DNA of 64,000 bases from Chalciporus piperatus (Eukaryota > Basidiomycota > Agaricomycetes > Boletales > Boletaceae). A program made the position numbers and the translations under genes. Below the pieces are notes generated by a model. That model was not told where the DNA came from. It was given only the letters and a program-made list of their open reading frames with translations, and did no database searches. Location: NCBI GenBank assembly GCA_038093975.1, contig JBBPTG010000004.1:682001-746000 (forward strand), given 5' to 3'. Of this stretch, positions 45,598 through 56,772 are shown piece by piece (position 1 is the stretch's first letter; each line of letters opens with the position of its first letter).

Positions 45598-48500
45598 CTA
45601 CAATTCGAACTTGATGCGGTGGTACAATTCGGAGGACCTGCGCATCTCTTCGATGTTCTTGAACTCTGCAGCTTTACCTTCGTGATCGAATATCTGCACA
45701 GGAGCATACTCGAAGGGAGCGGGACGCCTCGGAACGCAGTGTGCGGGCTTCACGCCATAGTCTTCGTAGACGAACGGATCACCTGGTTTCTCAGGAGTCT
45801 GGAGCAAGATGGCGTTGGTAGAGTCGATCGAGATGTCGTGATCGAAGTAGTTCATGGGTGTCAAGAAAAAGCTACGAGTTCGTCAGAAACCACATCTATC
45901 GGCATTCGATCGACCGACATCCCACAACTCACCTTGAAGCAGCAGTGTTGGTCCGGGTGTTGGGTGCATCCTCGGCTTGTGGCTAAGGAATTGTGTGGTA
46001 AGCATCGCAGAGCTTCGAGTCTTCGACTAGAGTGCTACGCGAACTTACGAGATGATGCATTCCGACATTTATCCAAGCTACTAGATCTTCTTGAGTGATG
46101 TCCTCGCCATCGAAGAATTTGTGGAAATCCACAGGGGGATTTCCAGGCAGGTTAAAGTTCCAAACACTGCTCGACGATGGTTCTGTCTCCTTGCGAAGAG
46201 AAACAGCGAGGTTGTATCGGGCCCAGTTCGCGTTCTTGAGAAGACGCTTGGATCCAACAACGGTCTGTGCTAGCAGGTAAGAGCTCTGTCACCAAGGTTT
46301 TCATGATGAGTGTACGTACACCATGAATGGGTGAGTATCCAGGATGAATCGAGTATCCCCTCACAGTTCCCCACTTATTCTTCTCCTCCTTGTTGACGAT
46401 GGAATAACCCCCTTGGAAGTTATCTGGGAACTTGAGCAACGCATCATCCTCGTTGGTGATATATTCGCGGGTGATCGTTTGCTGGATCACTTCGTTTCCC
46501 CAATCGTCGTCGTACCAGGGTTGAGTGACGAGTTCTTGCTTCGTGGTCGTCTTGAGAAGTGAGTTCGCCGTGCCGACGATGTCGAGGTCGACCTTGTAGT
46601 TGATGACATGGTCGTGTAGACTTCCCACTAAAAGAAATAAACCGGTCAGTTGGTGACAAACGACTCTTGAGAGCACGCACTGCTAGTTTCCCAGATACGG
46701 CTGCCGTAGTCTTGTTGATCGGCATCCCAGTATCCGGCTTGGAGGTAACCCGATGCTGACACGCGAACTTCGATGGTTCCATCTAGGTGGAATATGTAGT
46801 CAAACTAGTTACGAGAGTCAGTGAAGGATCGAGCACGGTAATGATCAGTCTTTTACCACTAAGAAATGATAGGTGAGTACACTGTGAGTGCTGATCTGCT
46901 TACATTGCACCACTTACGATAATCATAGCTGCGTAAATGTTGATGAGCTTTCCTCGAAGAAAGAAGAAGTCGACTTACTTTCCGAGGGTTGCGATGCTTC
47001 TAATTACAAGCTGGTAGCCCTTGACTGCACCGAATTCGTCCTTGTCGTATCCCAAATGTCTAGTAAGCGGTCTTTCGCTGTCATGCTCAAAGATGCAAAT
47101 GGCACGATCTCTTGACATAATACCAGTCAGTCCGAAGGTGGTGGAGGGGAGATAAACGGCTTCGTGAGGGCAATCATATCCAGGAAGCATGTCTCGAACT
47201 GAGTGGCCCATTCCAAAGTAACGGTCTAGCCAAGCAGTCGATGACTGGAATGGATCGTTGCCGGCTGTGTATGTTCGCCATGTTGAGTACGCTGTTAATC
47301 TGAATGCAACGCCACTTACCGTACTGTGCCAGTGCATCTTGCGGTTTGAGCTTGGAGAAACGTTAATTCCGACGAGAGCTGAGGAATGGAAATCTTACTT
47401 CGTAAACAATTCGCTCGTTCTGGAACCTGATGTCCCACAAACTGAGTCCCATGTCCCTATCGAACCCAAGGTACAAGCCCCATCCCATCCAGCTAACATA
47501 CTGCAGATCGCGGTCAACTCGGAACCTCAATCCGGCGAAGGAGACGGAACGTGGGCCAGGGAGGTGGTCCAAGTCGCGTTGCGGCCCAATGCGTTTCCTT
47601 GTGCTCCAGGAGAAGTCGGCGTCCTCGGTGGGCGAAGGAGAGGCCCGCTTCAACGAACCATTGCGAAGCGCTTCCAGGAACGAGTCGGTTGTGTCGAATA
47701 CTTGGTGATTGTAGACAATCTGAGAGAGAATATGAGTGGAGTTGAAACCGCTAACATGCATATCCGCACCTTGAGTTGCTTCCATTTTGATGGGTCCGTG
47801 CCACTGATATCGACGTATTGATAGAAATTGAGAGGGTGCAAAAAGGGTCCTGGGACGTTACGACGCCAACCAAGCCACAAGCGACGGAATGACCCGTCAA
47901 AGCTGAAAGGACCACAACCTCCCGCAATGAGCGTGTCGTTGGGAAGTCCAGCAGCTCGACCACCGAATAATTCCTTGTCGCTATCGATCAGCGACGGGAT
48001 ATGCATATATGCGTATGGCTAACCTCAAACGCTTCAGCCAACGGAGCGGCTATCTTGGAGTATATCTCTGGCATCGTCCAATCACGAGCATCGAATGCGC
48101 GTGCATTGTAGGGTATAGGATTGACTTGGTATATGTCAGTCAATGGCAAGAGACTTGTGTGCGGTCGGATAGGAAGGGGCCCGACGAGATAATTCTTTAC
48201 GACGGGTACCGAGGCAGCTCCGTGGTGAATGGCTACCCGCGCGAATCTCGCCAAGGGAACGATGGTAGAAGGGTCGGACAGGTAATTGAGTACCGCGGCC
48301 TTGGGCGGGTAGTGTGCCTCTATGATATATATGTGGTTATCAGAAGCAAGTGCGTTATCACCTATGGTCAAGTTAAGGTCGTGCTCCGGAGCAAAGAGCC
48401 AGTTCTGTATCTCCACGATCTCACTGACTGTGAGAGAGGCCCACGGATTCACGGGAGCAGGTGGTTTCGCTTCTGGGACGGTGAATGGCGCACACTGTCC

Positions 48501-48695
48501 TACGACGTCCCCGTCATAGTCATAGTCGTGTGCCACTGGGAGTTCACCAGATAAGAACGGTGAACGGAATTTGAGGAGTAAGAGTGAGCCCACAGCGAAG
48601 AAAGCGATGCCAGTGGCAACATGGAAGCGCGACCTCAGAGGTGAGGTCCGCCTATCGACAGACGATTTCAACGGCTCGTATCCTCCACTGGGCAT
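45598..48695 (-). CDS. membrane-anchored copper amine oxidase
   Basis: About a dozen exons; start at 48695, stop at 45598. After a cytosolic lead of ~20 residues there is one transmembrane helix (FHVATGIAFFAVGSLLLLKF), so it is a type II membrane protein with the catalytic part outside the cytosol. Family signs: ALNDTL-type N2/N3 domains, FYQYVDISGTDPSKWK, VYEL-D-LAQY-type linker, GYDCPHEAVYLP, and the TLGNYDY motif whose first Tyr becomes topaquinone. GMHHLPQAEDAP and PMNYFDHDIS fall where the copper histidines lie. It oxidises primary amines to aldehydes with release of peroxide and ammonia. The topaquinone Tyr is on an 11-base exon (46928-46918), and the next junction seems to need a 2-base exon (46858-46857). 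Confidence 0.9.
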
Positions 48696-49052
48696 TGTGG
48701 GGGGTCCTTGATAGCAGAAGAATGGCTATCGGGGGAGCCATATGATAAACCTCGGAGGTTTGGCACGTGTGCACGCTATCTTGAGACCGTGCACGATTCT
48801 TGTCTCACATAGTACTTGGATATCCGCGCGTGAGAAGTCCAGTTGGTCATATGGGTGATAGCTGATAGCTAACGGACAAGGACAGGATCGGAATGAGACT
48901 CACCAAAGACTTGGCACCAAAGACTTACCGTATCATACTTATGGATGCATATGGATGATCATAAATTCGGAGAAGAAAAGGGAGTAAATTTCCGCTTTGA
49001 GATGGCTTATGTCATCACCCGTTCACACCTTCAAAGTTGCCAGTGAACGTTC
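48696..49052. promoter_or_regulatory. divergent promoter, amine oxidase and SAP18
   Basis: Spacer between two divergent start codons; both promoters must lie here. No named element recognised. Confidence 0.45.
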
Positions 49053-50060
49053 ATGAACCTCGCAAATATGAATGACACTGAACTTACGACCCCTGCTGGA
49101 CAACCCATCATATCCAGGGAAAAGGTCAGTAAACAACGCGTCTAGTCCCAGCATATCCTCACAATTTACCACAGACAGCACCATTTCTCATTCGATCGTT
49201 CGTCAAAGTCGGCACATTCCACCGACTTTCTCTATTCGAAGAAGGGACACTCCCAACGACCGACGAACATCAAATCTTTACATGGTATGTCATTCATTAT
49301 CGTGTATTGTGTTGAAATCTAATTCATGACTCGCAGGAAAGACGCGACTCTGCGCGAAGTCCTCACCACTCTGCGAAACGCCGCTCCCCAAATACAAGAG
49401 TTCAGACATCCCCTAGCCCGCTACTCTTTCCGCGCGATATACGCAGATGCAGCCAACAGAGGCCGCTTTGCCCAGAAGGAGCTCGGTATGGTATATTCTA
49501 GGGACATCTTAGGAGAACCCGGCTCTCTGGAATCGCCTGCCGCTCGTCTACTAGAAGATGTTGATGGCGAAAATCGTGAACCGACGGAACGTGAAAAGGA
49601 AGAGAGAACACTTGAAGAGCTTCGTTTCGTGCCTGGTGACTACCTCTGTGTATCTATCATCCTTCCAAAAGGAGCGGCACCTTTAGCAGACGCGGCTACA
49701 AAACAACCCCAGCCCAATGGCTGGAGGGCTGGTCCCGCAGGCCCTGCAGGTCGTACGGGCGATGGAGGCTGGGGCGGAGGTACAGCTCCCGCTCCTGGTC
49801 GAGGTGGAGGACATTGGCGAGGTGATTCTAACCAACACCCTCCTGGTCCAAGTGGAGGACGAGGGCGCGGAGGAAGAACTGGTGATTCTGCAGCGAGAGA
49901 CCGGGAGTTCGATCGCTTACGGGAACCTGAGAGGCGCCCTCCACGAAGAGACTCTCCACCGCACCGCGGCGGGCGTGGTGGAGGGAGGGGAGGGAGACGA
50001 TCCCCATCCAATTCTCGCTCACGCAGCCCACCGAGACGCAGAGGTTCACGGTATGATTGA
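49053..50060 (+). CDS. SAP18: SAP18 with long RGG/SR tail
   Basis: Three exons, 49053-49124, 49175-49284 and 49337-50060, 301 residues. The SAP18 ubiquitin-like fold fills the first ~190 residues: REKTAPFLIRSFVKVGTFHR, LREVLTTLRNAAPQIQEFRH, RYSFRAIYAD and the end FVPGDYLCVSIILP. Human SAP18 is about half this size. The extra ~110 residues are Gly/Arg/Pro-rich with RGG and RS repeats (GGRGRGGRTGDS; SRSRSPPRRRGSRYD). SAP18 belongs to the Sin3 deacetylase complex and, with RNPS1 and Acinus or Pinin, to the ASAP/PSAP splicing complexes. The tail points to RNA binding. An alternative start lies 15 bases downstream. Confidence 0.93.
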
Positions 50061-50482
50061 TATTTAAGAAATTGCTGTATTTCTTGTCCGTAGGCAGATC
50101 GTGATGTAGACCCGTTATATAAAACTTCATTTGCCTCGTACTTCGGTGTGCAATTCGTGCCTAGACAAATTCTGTTGGACCATTATTGCAAGGTTGCAGA
50201 AATGTCGATGTGATGGAAGTTCGGCCTACTTGCCCAGTCCTCATCTGTCTTTTCCGCCTATTTGTCGCCATTCTAGCGCTTGGGCATTGGATTAACGATC
50301 GCGTGGTCCATCGCGTGGTTCAAACGTTCATTTTTGAACATTCATCCACGAGGCATCTTATCGAACCTTGCCAGTGTGTCCCCGACACGTAGGTATTAAC
50401 ACCATCTCGTACTGTGTACTCTATAGCCTTTGTATCATATAAGCATGGGGAAAGACCTGTAGAACACCGACTTCCCGCCCCT
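50061..50482. other. convergent spacer
   Basis: Tail-to-tail region between SAP18 and the COQ8-type gene. Expected 3' UTRs only; no gene seen. Confidence 0.4.
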
Positions 50483-52811
50483 CTACTCACTGAACTGGTA
50501 TCCACCAGTAACGTCATCCCATAGCTTCTTCGTGTCAACGACAGCACCTAGTCTCGAAGCGAGCAAAAATGCACCGCTCAGTTTCCTTCAAAGAGACAAT
50601 GAGGAAGGTTTAGATACGGGTCAAGATCACAGCCCACTGACCGGTTAAGACTATAGGTCTCTCGAGGTGGGGGAGTGAGTCTATGTTGAAGCATAACAGG
50701 GATCTGTTCCCGGATCTGCGCCGTGATATCAGCCCATCTAGAACCAGGCCCAAACGCAAATGGCTGTGGTGTGGAGGACCTGAACGGTGTCGCGAGAAGA
50801 GTCATGGATTCGACATGAGCGTTTAGCACGATCTAGAACAGAACTGAAATGATTAGTGGATAAGACCAAAAGGCTTTAGCGCAGACCTCGTTCTCCTCCC
50901 CCGTGAGGTAACCAAGTTTGAGACTCCAATCAACGCAGGCGTTGCGATCCTCAGCTGCCGCGGCTCGAAGAAGGTGCAACCAATTATCCATGAACTCTTT
51001 GCTATAGTCACGGGTGGCACCGAAATCAACCAGGGAAACCTAGTGGGACATAAATAAGCTCTATGCCAGTGCATAATTCACAAGGGAGACCGTGAACCTG
51101 ATTAGTGGAAGAATCCCACAGAAAGTTTGTCCAGTTAGGATCGGTCTGCATCAGTCGAAACTGGAAGAGCTCCCGAAGACTGAGTTCAATAACGCGTGAG
51201 GCGATCTAGGACGTCCTGTGAGTCAACCACAAGAACTATTGGACACCGAAGGTCATACCTCGTTACGTTCTCCCTGAGGTAGGGCGGAGACAGACGAATC
51301 TCCAACGCTAACACCATTGACGTGCTCCATGACAAGTACAGTATCTGTGCTCCCTTCCCAAACCCAAGGTATCTTGAAGCGATGATCTCGGCCGAGAAGT
51401 TCCGGGGAGTTATACCGCCGTAGAAAGCTTGCTTCTCTCGAATAATCACATTCATCAGCCAATTCGTCCTTCATGACCTACGAAAATCACCGCTGAGAAG
51501 GGTATCCGCGGTGCACCATACAACCTACCTGAACAGTGCGGTCTAAGAACAAGCCTTTCGGCAACAGTCGTCCGGCAGTTAGCAACAGCTTGACATAGCT
51601 AAGGTCACTGGAAATGGACTTGGCAATGTCAGGGAATTGGATTTTAACTGCGACATGCTCCTCCCGACCAGTGGGCGAGGCAGAGCTTTTCAGGACCGCA
51701 CTGTGAACCTGACCAATAGATGCGGCAGCGAAGGGTACGCGACCAAAAGAAATAAAGTTGTCTGCCCATGAGGAACCTAGGGCAGAGGTTAGCACATCCT
51801 GTGTGGATACTGTGAGTTGATGTATTACAACCAGGAGAATGCCGTATATACCTCCATCTGCCAATCAGGCATGTAATGGGCGCTATCTTGTACACGTCTG
51901 AATATCTTGTCCAGCTCAGGTGGGAGTATATGCGTGTCTGTAACGCGTCAATGCGAACCCACAGCTTAGAGTCGAACAATCTGACCTTGTATGCTCATGA
52001 ATTGACCGAGTTTCAAGGCAGCGCCCCTCATCTGAGAAAGCTTTGAAACTAGCCGCTTGATATTGGGTTCCGTCATCATCAAGGAGCCTTGTGGGCTGGC
52101 ATCCGAAGCAGATGTCGAGCGACGGATAATTTCCGTCGCAGCTCCATATCCGAGGGATGCGGCGAGACCTAGAGTGCGGTAAGTAACCAAGCAACCCAAG
52201 TCGGCAAATCTTGTGCATACCTCCATAATGGAATAGGCGACCTATCCTAGACGAAGGTACTCTGGACGGTTGTAGGTTGCGTACCACAACTGGGTGGCTT
52301 CTTTCCACCATGGGTTCAGTAGCAGTCACAGTCGGCGTGACTTCTGCAACCTGCCAGAATGTAAATAAAACACGAAAATAGGATCAATAGCGTGATGAAT
52401 CGCAATGCAAGGGTTTAGCGAGAAGAGTAGAATGCTTACATCGGTTTCCCTGGAACCAACAAGGTTGGGAGGTGGGGTGTACCCCTGGTCAATTTGTATC
52501 TCGGTAAAGTACTCGACTTCCCGAGATTTTCCCGGAAAAGCAGAAACCTCAGAAGCTAGTATTGGGGCTCGTATATTGGCCTGTTCCGTAGCACGCGAAT
52601 TCAGAGCCGGATCGACAAAGGTCTCAGCATCGAGCTCAACCTTGCGATGTCGCGTTGGTTCTCCATCTAGCTGAGGCTCTTTCGCGGCGTACGAAGTTCT
52701 CCCGGTGGGTCTTGGAAAAGCTTGGGCACTTCGAATCTGTGCTGCACGTAGTGCAATGTCAGCGACGGAGTGGGCCACGCACAACCATCCAAACGCTGGC
52801 CCAGGTGGCAT
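50483..52811 (-). CDS. COQ8: ABC1/ADCK (COQ8, UbiB) family atypical kinase
   Basis: Roughly ten exons; stop at 50483, start at 52811. The family's hallmarks are present: the KxGQ motif in [28 protein letters not shown] (Ala-rich loop), the ATP-site Lys in [17 protein letters not shown], and [11 protein letters not shown] with the metal-binding Asp. Coq8 is a mitochondrial ATPase/kinase that holds the coenzyme Q biosynthesis complex together. The N-terminal ~200 residues are poorly conserved and include a Thr/Val/Pro-rich link before [10 protein letters not shown]. Targeting is expected to be mitochondrial, although the first exon may not be the true N terminus. Confidence 0.92.
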
Positions 52812-52989
52812 TCAACCTTGCGATGCGGCCTAACTGTTGTCAGTGAAAGACTCGGTACAAGTTGTTAGGATGAGTACAGCCACATTTACCTACCCCGTTC
52901 GGTTCTGGACGTGTGTGCCCCGATAATAATCTCTCGAACACACTGGCACTGTCAATCCTGACACCGTAACCCATAACTGACAACTGTCA

Positions 52990-54721
52990 ATGGGTTCAGG
53001 CTCCTCGAGACCATCCAGCTATCCCTTCCCCGTCCCCGGCTACGAACCACCACTGCCCTCCAAATCGAAATCCAAAAAGTGGACGCTCACGAAGAAGAGT
53101 AAGAAGAGTAAAGACCGCGAATACGACGATTTCATTATTCCAAAATACCCAACCGTCAGTGCACCCTATGGAGTTCCGTATTGTGCGTGTGTTCCGTGAC
53201 GATTCAGAGGTACTTGACATCCCGTTGTTAACCAAGTTCTCCTTTTTTTCGCATGTTCAGACCCCCAATTTCAGTCTGCGTACCCTGCCTACTACGCGCC
53301 TGTGCAAATGGCGGTCATGCAGCCAGTCGGTGTTCAACAACCCGTCCTTGCAATGCCACAATATGTCCCAGTGACTACATACCCAACGGCACCCGTACAA
53401 CCAGCAATAGCTACAGCTGCACCACCTGTGCAACCTACTACCCGGATGCCAGTTCCTGCGACCACTTCAGGGTTTGCCGCACCACCCCTGTTTCGACCTC
53501 CAGTTGCGCCTGCTCCCCCAATTCCACAGCCTGCTCCGACGCGGATGCCAGAACCATACCCTACCCGCAGTGGCCCAATACCAGGTCCTCCGATCGCGAA
53601 CCAAGGCCCAGTGATTCCCCCACTACCAGTTGGAGTAGCTGACATGGTCATTCCTCCAATACCATCACCAAGCGTCAGCGACCCAGATCGAGCACTCGGT
53701 TCTACACGATCTCGTTTCACAGACTTTTACAGACCTGCCGATCCTCCGATATCACGCCATCCTCCCATGGATCAGCCCGTGGCACCTCCACCGTTCGTCA
53801 CGCCAATGCGAAACAACCCACTTCCACGACTTCCCACCGATGTGTGGGAGACATCGCCCTATCGACAGGTGTTGCAGAACCTTCCGAACGATTTGACGAC
53901 GCTATTAGATATCCAGAACAGGGAGGATGTCTTGGTGACAGAAGAACCCGAGCGGTCGTCTTCGCGTCTGGGAGGTCTTTTTGGTTCCAAAAAAGAAAAG
54001 GGAAAGAAACCTCTAAAGGGCTTGTTCCGATCCATGAGCACCTCGGGGTACGACGTTCAAAGCGAGATCGGTTCCAGCAGTGGTAGCAGGCGTGGTCATC
54101 ACCGATCCAACACGATGACATCCATCGTCATTCCAGCACCCGGCGGCAGCAGCACCTCCATGCCACAACCAAGCATGCGAGGTGTCCCGTCGAGTCCGGG
54201 AATGCCTGTTCCCGAACGAGGACCTCCAGTCAGATTCGATCATGCTGGCGAATACTCTGGTTTCGTGAATCACTCGAACCATCGCGTTCTTTACGGGAAC
54301 AAAACGTACCCAACCGCCTTGCATTTGTTGGAGGCGATGAAATTCACGCATCGTCCCGACCTTCAAGAACGTATACGAACTTGTGCAGACGTGAACGATA
54401 TGTATCCGCTCTCTGCTAGTTTCCAGGAGCATGTACGACCAGAATGGGGACAAGTGTTTTTGAAAGCGGTACGTGAATCAGAGGTCCTGGATCGCTGGGA
54501 TTTGGGGCTGATCGGGGTTGTAGATGGAAGACGTTCTTTATCTCAAGTTCAAGCAACACCCGAGTCTGCGCGCACTGCTCATGGGCACTGGGCTTGCAGA
54601 CATCATTTATGCGGATGCCAACACTTACTGGGGTGAAGGCCCAGTAGGTGAAGGCGCCAACGAGCTTGGCAAAGCTCTCGTTCAGGTCAGGGAACGATTA
54701 CGCCAAGAAGGCGAGAGATGA
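52990..54721 (+). CDS. NADAR-domain protein with N-myristoylation motif
   Basis: Three exons, 52990-53182, 53261-54468 and 54524-54721, 532 residues. It starts MGSGSSR, a classical N-myristoylation site (Gly2, Ser6), followed by a Lys-rich patch (KSKSKKWTLTKKSKKSK) that would favour membrane binding. Residues ~65-370 are disordered, Pro/Gln-rich and Ser-rich. The last ~150 residues are a NADAR (DUF1768, YbiA-like) domain: YSGFVNHSNHRVLYGNKTYP, ALHLLEAMKF, MEDVLYLKFKQHPSLR and YADANTYWGEGP. Bacterial and some eukaryotic NADAR proteins remove ADP-ribose from guanine bases or cleave riboflavin intermediates; the fungal role is unknown. Confidence 0.88.
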
Positions 54722-54899
54722 TACTATCACTGATACCACGATGGATACCACGGATCTTAGCGCTCGATTCCTTGCAACGATATATGCGATGTAATGGTTG
54801 ATTTCACACATACTGTACTTTTTTTCTACTTGTTCATGGTTGTCATCTACGCTCGTCACGTTCATAATCGGATCAGGGTCTAAATGGTGGGATTCAGGA
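54722..54899. other. convergent spacer
   Basis: Short tail-to-tail spacer holding 3' ends only. Confidence 0.35.
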
Positions 54900-56772
54900 T
54901 CATTGTTCTCGTTTTCGCTTTTTCTGGCCGTGAGCACCTTTGCGTTGGGCTGTTGTTGGAGGGGCAGGTACGTCGCTCGGAGGGACGGCTTGGGCCTTGA
55001 GTGCCTTGTCCACGGCCTGCCATCGCACTTTCTCTGGTACTTTCTCCCAGTAAAGCTCTTCCTTCTTGCCTTGGATAACCCCCACCAAGAGAGGCTTGTC
55101 GTCTCCCTCGGGTGTTCTCCCATCGGCATCGAGTCCACGTGCCTGAGCTGTGGGATGCTCACCAAAGAATTCCGTCAAAAGCGTCGTGTGATGCGGAGAA
55201 GCGAGGCGAAGGTAGCACTGCGCGCGGACGTCAATTATTGCTGGCACCCTTAGACAAGACAAAGAGTCTCCAGCGTCGAGCACGTACCGTGTCCATGCCC
55301 TTGTTGAAATCGACATAATCTAAACCAGTAGCGTCGCCTCGAAATGCTTGAGAGAACAATTCTTTGAGAGTCGTTTTATTGGTTTCGGGATGGATATTGC
55401 GGACGAATACGAGACAGTGGAAGGGGTATGGAGAAGACGGAGTGGTTTGAGGAGCAGTAGGTGGCTGCCGCGGTACTGATTTATGGGGTTTACCGGGTTC
55501 GCCTTGTTCACCTTCTGTAGCGTCACCAGGTTCTACTCCTCCACCTGGGCGATGTGTTGTAGATTCACCGGACTGTGTCCGCGCTATCTCTTCGATGAGT
55601 TCTTGCTTGTATATGAGGTACTCCTCATTGAGCCTCTCCCATATCGCCTTCGAGATTGTCCTGAACCCAAACTTGAGCGCCTCCTTCGCAGCTGACGACG
55701 CGTCAGAATCGCACGCGCCCGTGCTACCTCCTGCCAGTGATGTACGGCGACGTCTCCAAGGCCATTCTCGAAGCATGCTCTCTGCCTGTACTTTCGTGGA
55801 GAACGTAACGAGCGCGTACCCCTTGCATTTGGGTATATCGCCCGGTTTGTCGAGGTAATGGGGAGGAAGGGTTACGTTCTGAACGATGATACGTGGTTCT
55901 GAAGGACGACGCATGAGCAATTCTGCGAACCGCACGATGCCGCCGACCGTGCGATATTGAACTGGCACATATTCCTAGCAGTATTAGAATCAGAAACATA
56001 AACCCCCCCCCCTGCATGATTGGAGAGCATGAGCAAACGAACCGTGTAAACCGTCAGATCATCCCACCGCGCCTGTGACCACCCACACAACGGCCGATCG
56101 AGCAAACTCGCCCAATCTCTCCTCCGGACTTCGTAATTTCCTACGTCTTTTTTCCTGGATGTCTTTCCTGAGCCATACCAGACAGAGGAGGAAGGCGCGA
56201 AGACGAGCATTCGGACTTCTAACGTGTCGTTGGCATGTGTGCGAAGGGCTTTGACGACGTCTGTTTCTGAAAGGTCGGGTTGTGCGCTCAGTGAGCCGCG
56301 GAATGGGTTTCGGCGGATGATATAATTGATGGGTACGACTGGGAAAGCCATCAGTGCTTCTGCCTCAGACTGAAACTCACTGATGTTCAGGGATGAGAGA
56401 GGAAACCAAACGCTACTTACAACCAGCCCCATCGGGAGACTCTGCGTGTCTCAGACATTCATCCAACTTCCGACGTAGGTCTCCGTCCAACCATATATTG
56501 TAATCAGAGAGCGCGAGGCAGACGAGGGACGCGATGTCCTGTGAGATGGTGGACTGCTTTGCATGTGAGACGTGTTCGACAGCTTTGCCTTTGTCGACGG
56601 AAGGTGTATGTATTCCAGTCCATTCTGATTCATCGTCGTAGTCGGACCCGGAATCAGACGTGGAATGGATGGGAGGTGCGAGAGGCGGTGGGGCGGGGGT
56701 AGTGATGGGTGCTGCTTGTGCTTTTGCGTGTTTTGAGACTGCTCTTGGAAGAAACGCAAAGGATGCTGCCAT
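54900..56772 (-). CDS. LARP7/Pof8-like La-related protein with C-terminal xRRM
   Basis: Several exons; stop at 54900, start at 56772. Order of parts: a disordered lead; a La-motif-like winged helix (YNIWLDGDLRRKLDECLRHA; VVPINYIIRRNPF; DVVKALRTHA); an RRM1-like fold (PRIIVQNVTLPPHY, KCKGYALVTFSTKVQAESML); a linker rich in Gly and Pro; and a C-terminal RRM (FHCLVFVRNIHPETNKTTLK, LDYVDFNKGMDTCYLRLASP, YWEKVPEKVRWQAV). The YVDF/TCYLRL and the last aromatic helix are features of the xRRM of LARP7 and p65. In fission yeast the relative Pof8 loads telomerase RNA and also acts on U6. The La motif is degenerate, so the exact orthology is inferred. A run of ten C's near 56003 lies in an intron. Confidence 0.8.

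Noticed and set aside
47258..47821. 187-codon open frame on the plus strand
   Set aside because: It is antisense to exons of the copper amine oxidase, whose minus-strand frames carry the family motifs.
56003..56012. Run of ten C's
   Set aside because: Lies in an intron of the LARP7-like gene; a simple homopolymer or a sequencing artefact, without evident function.
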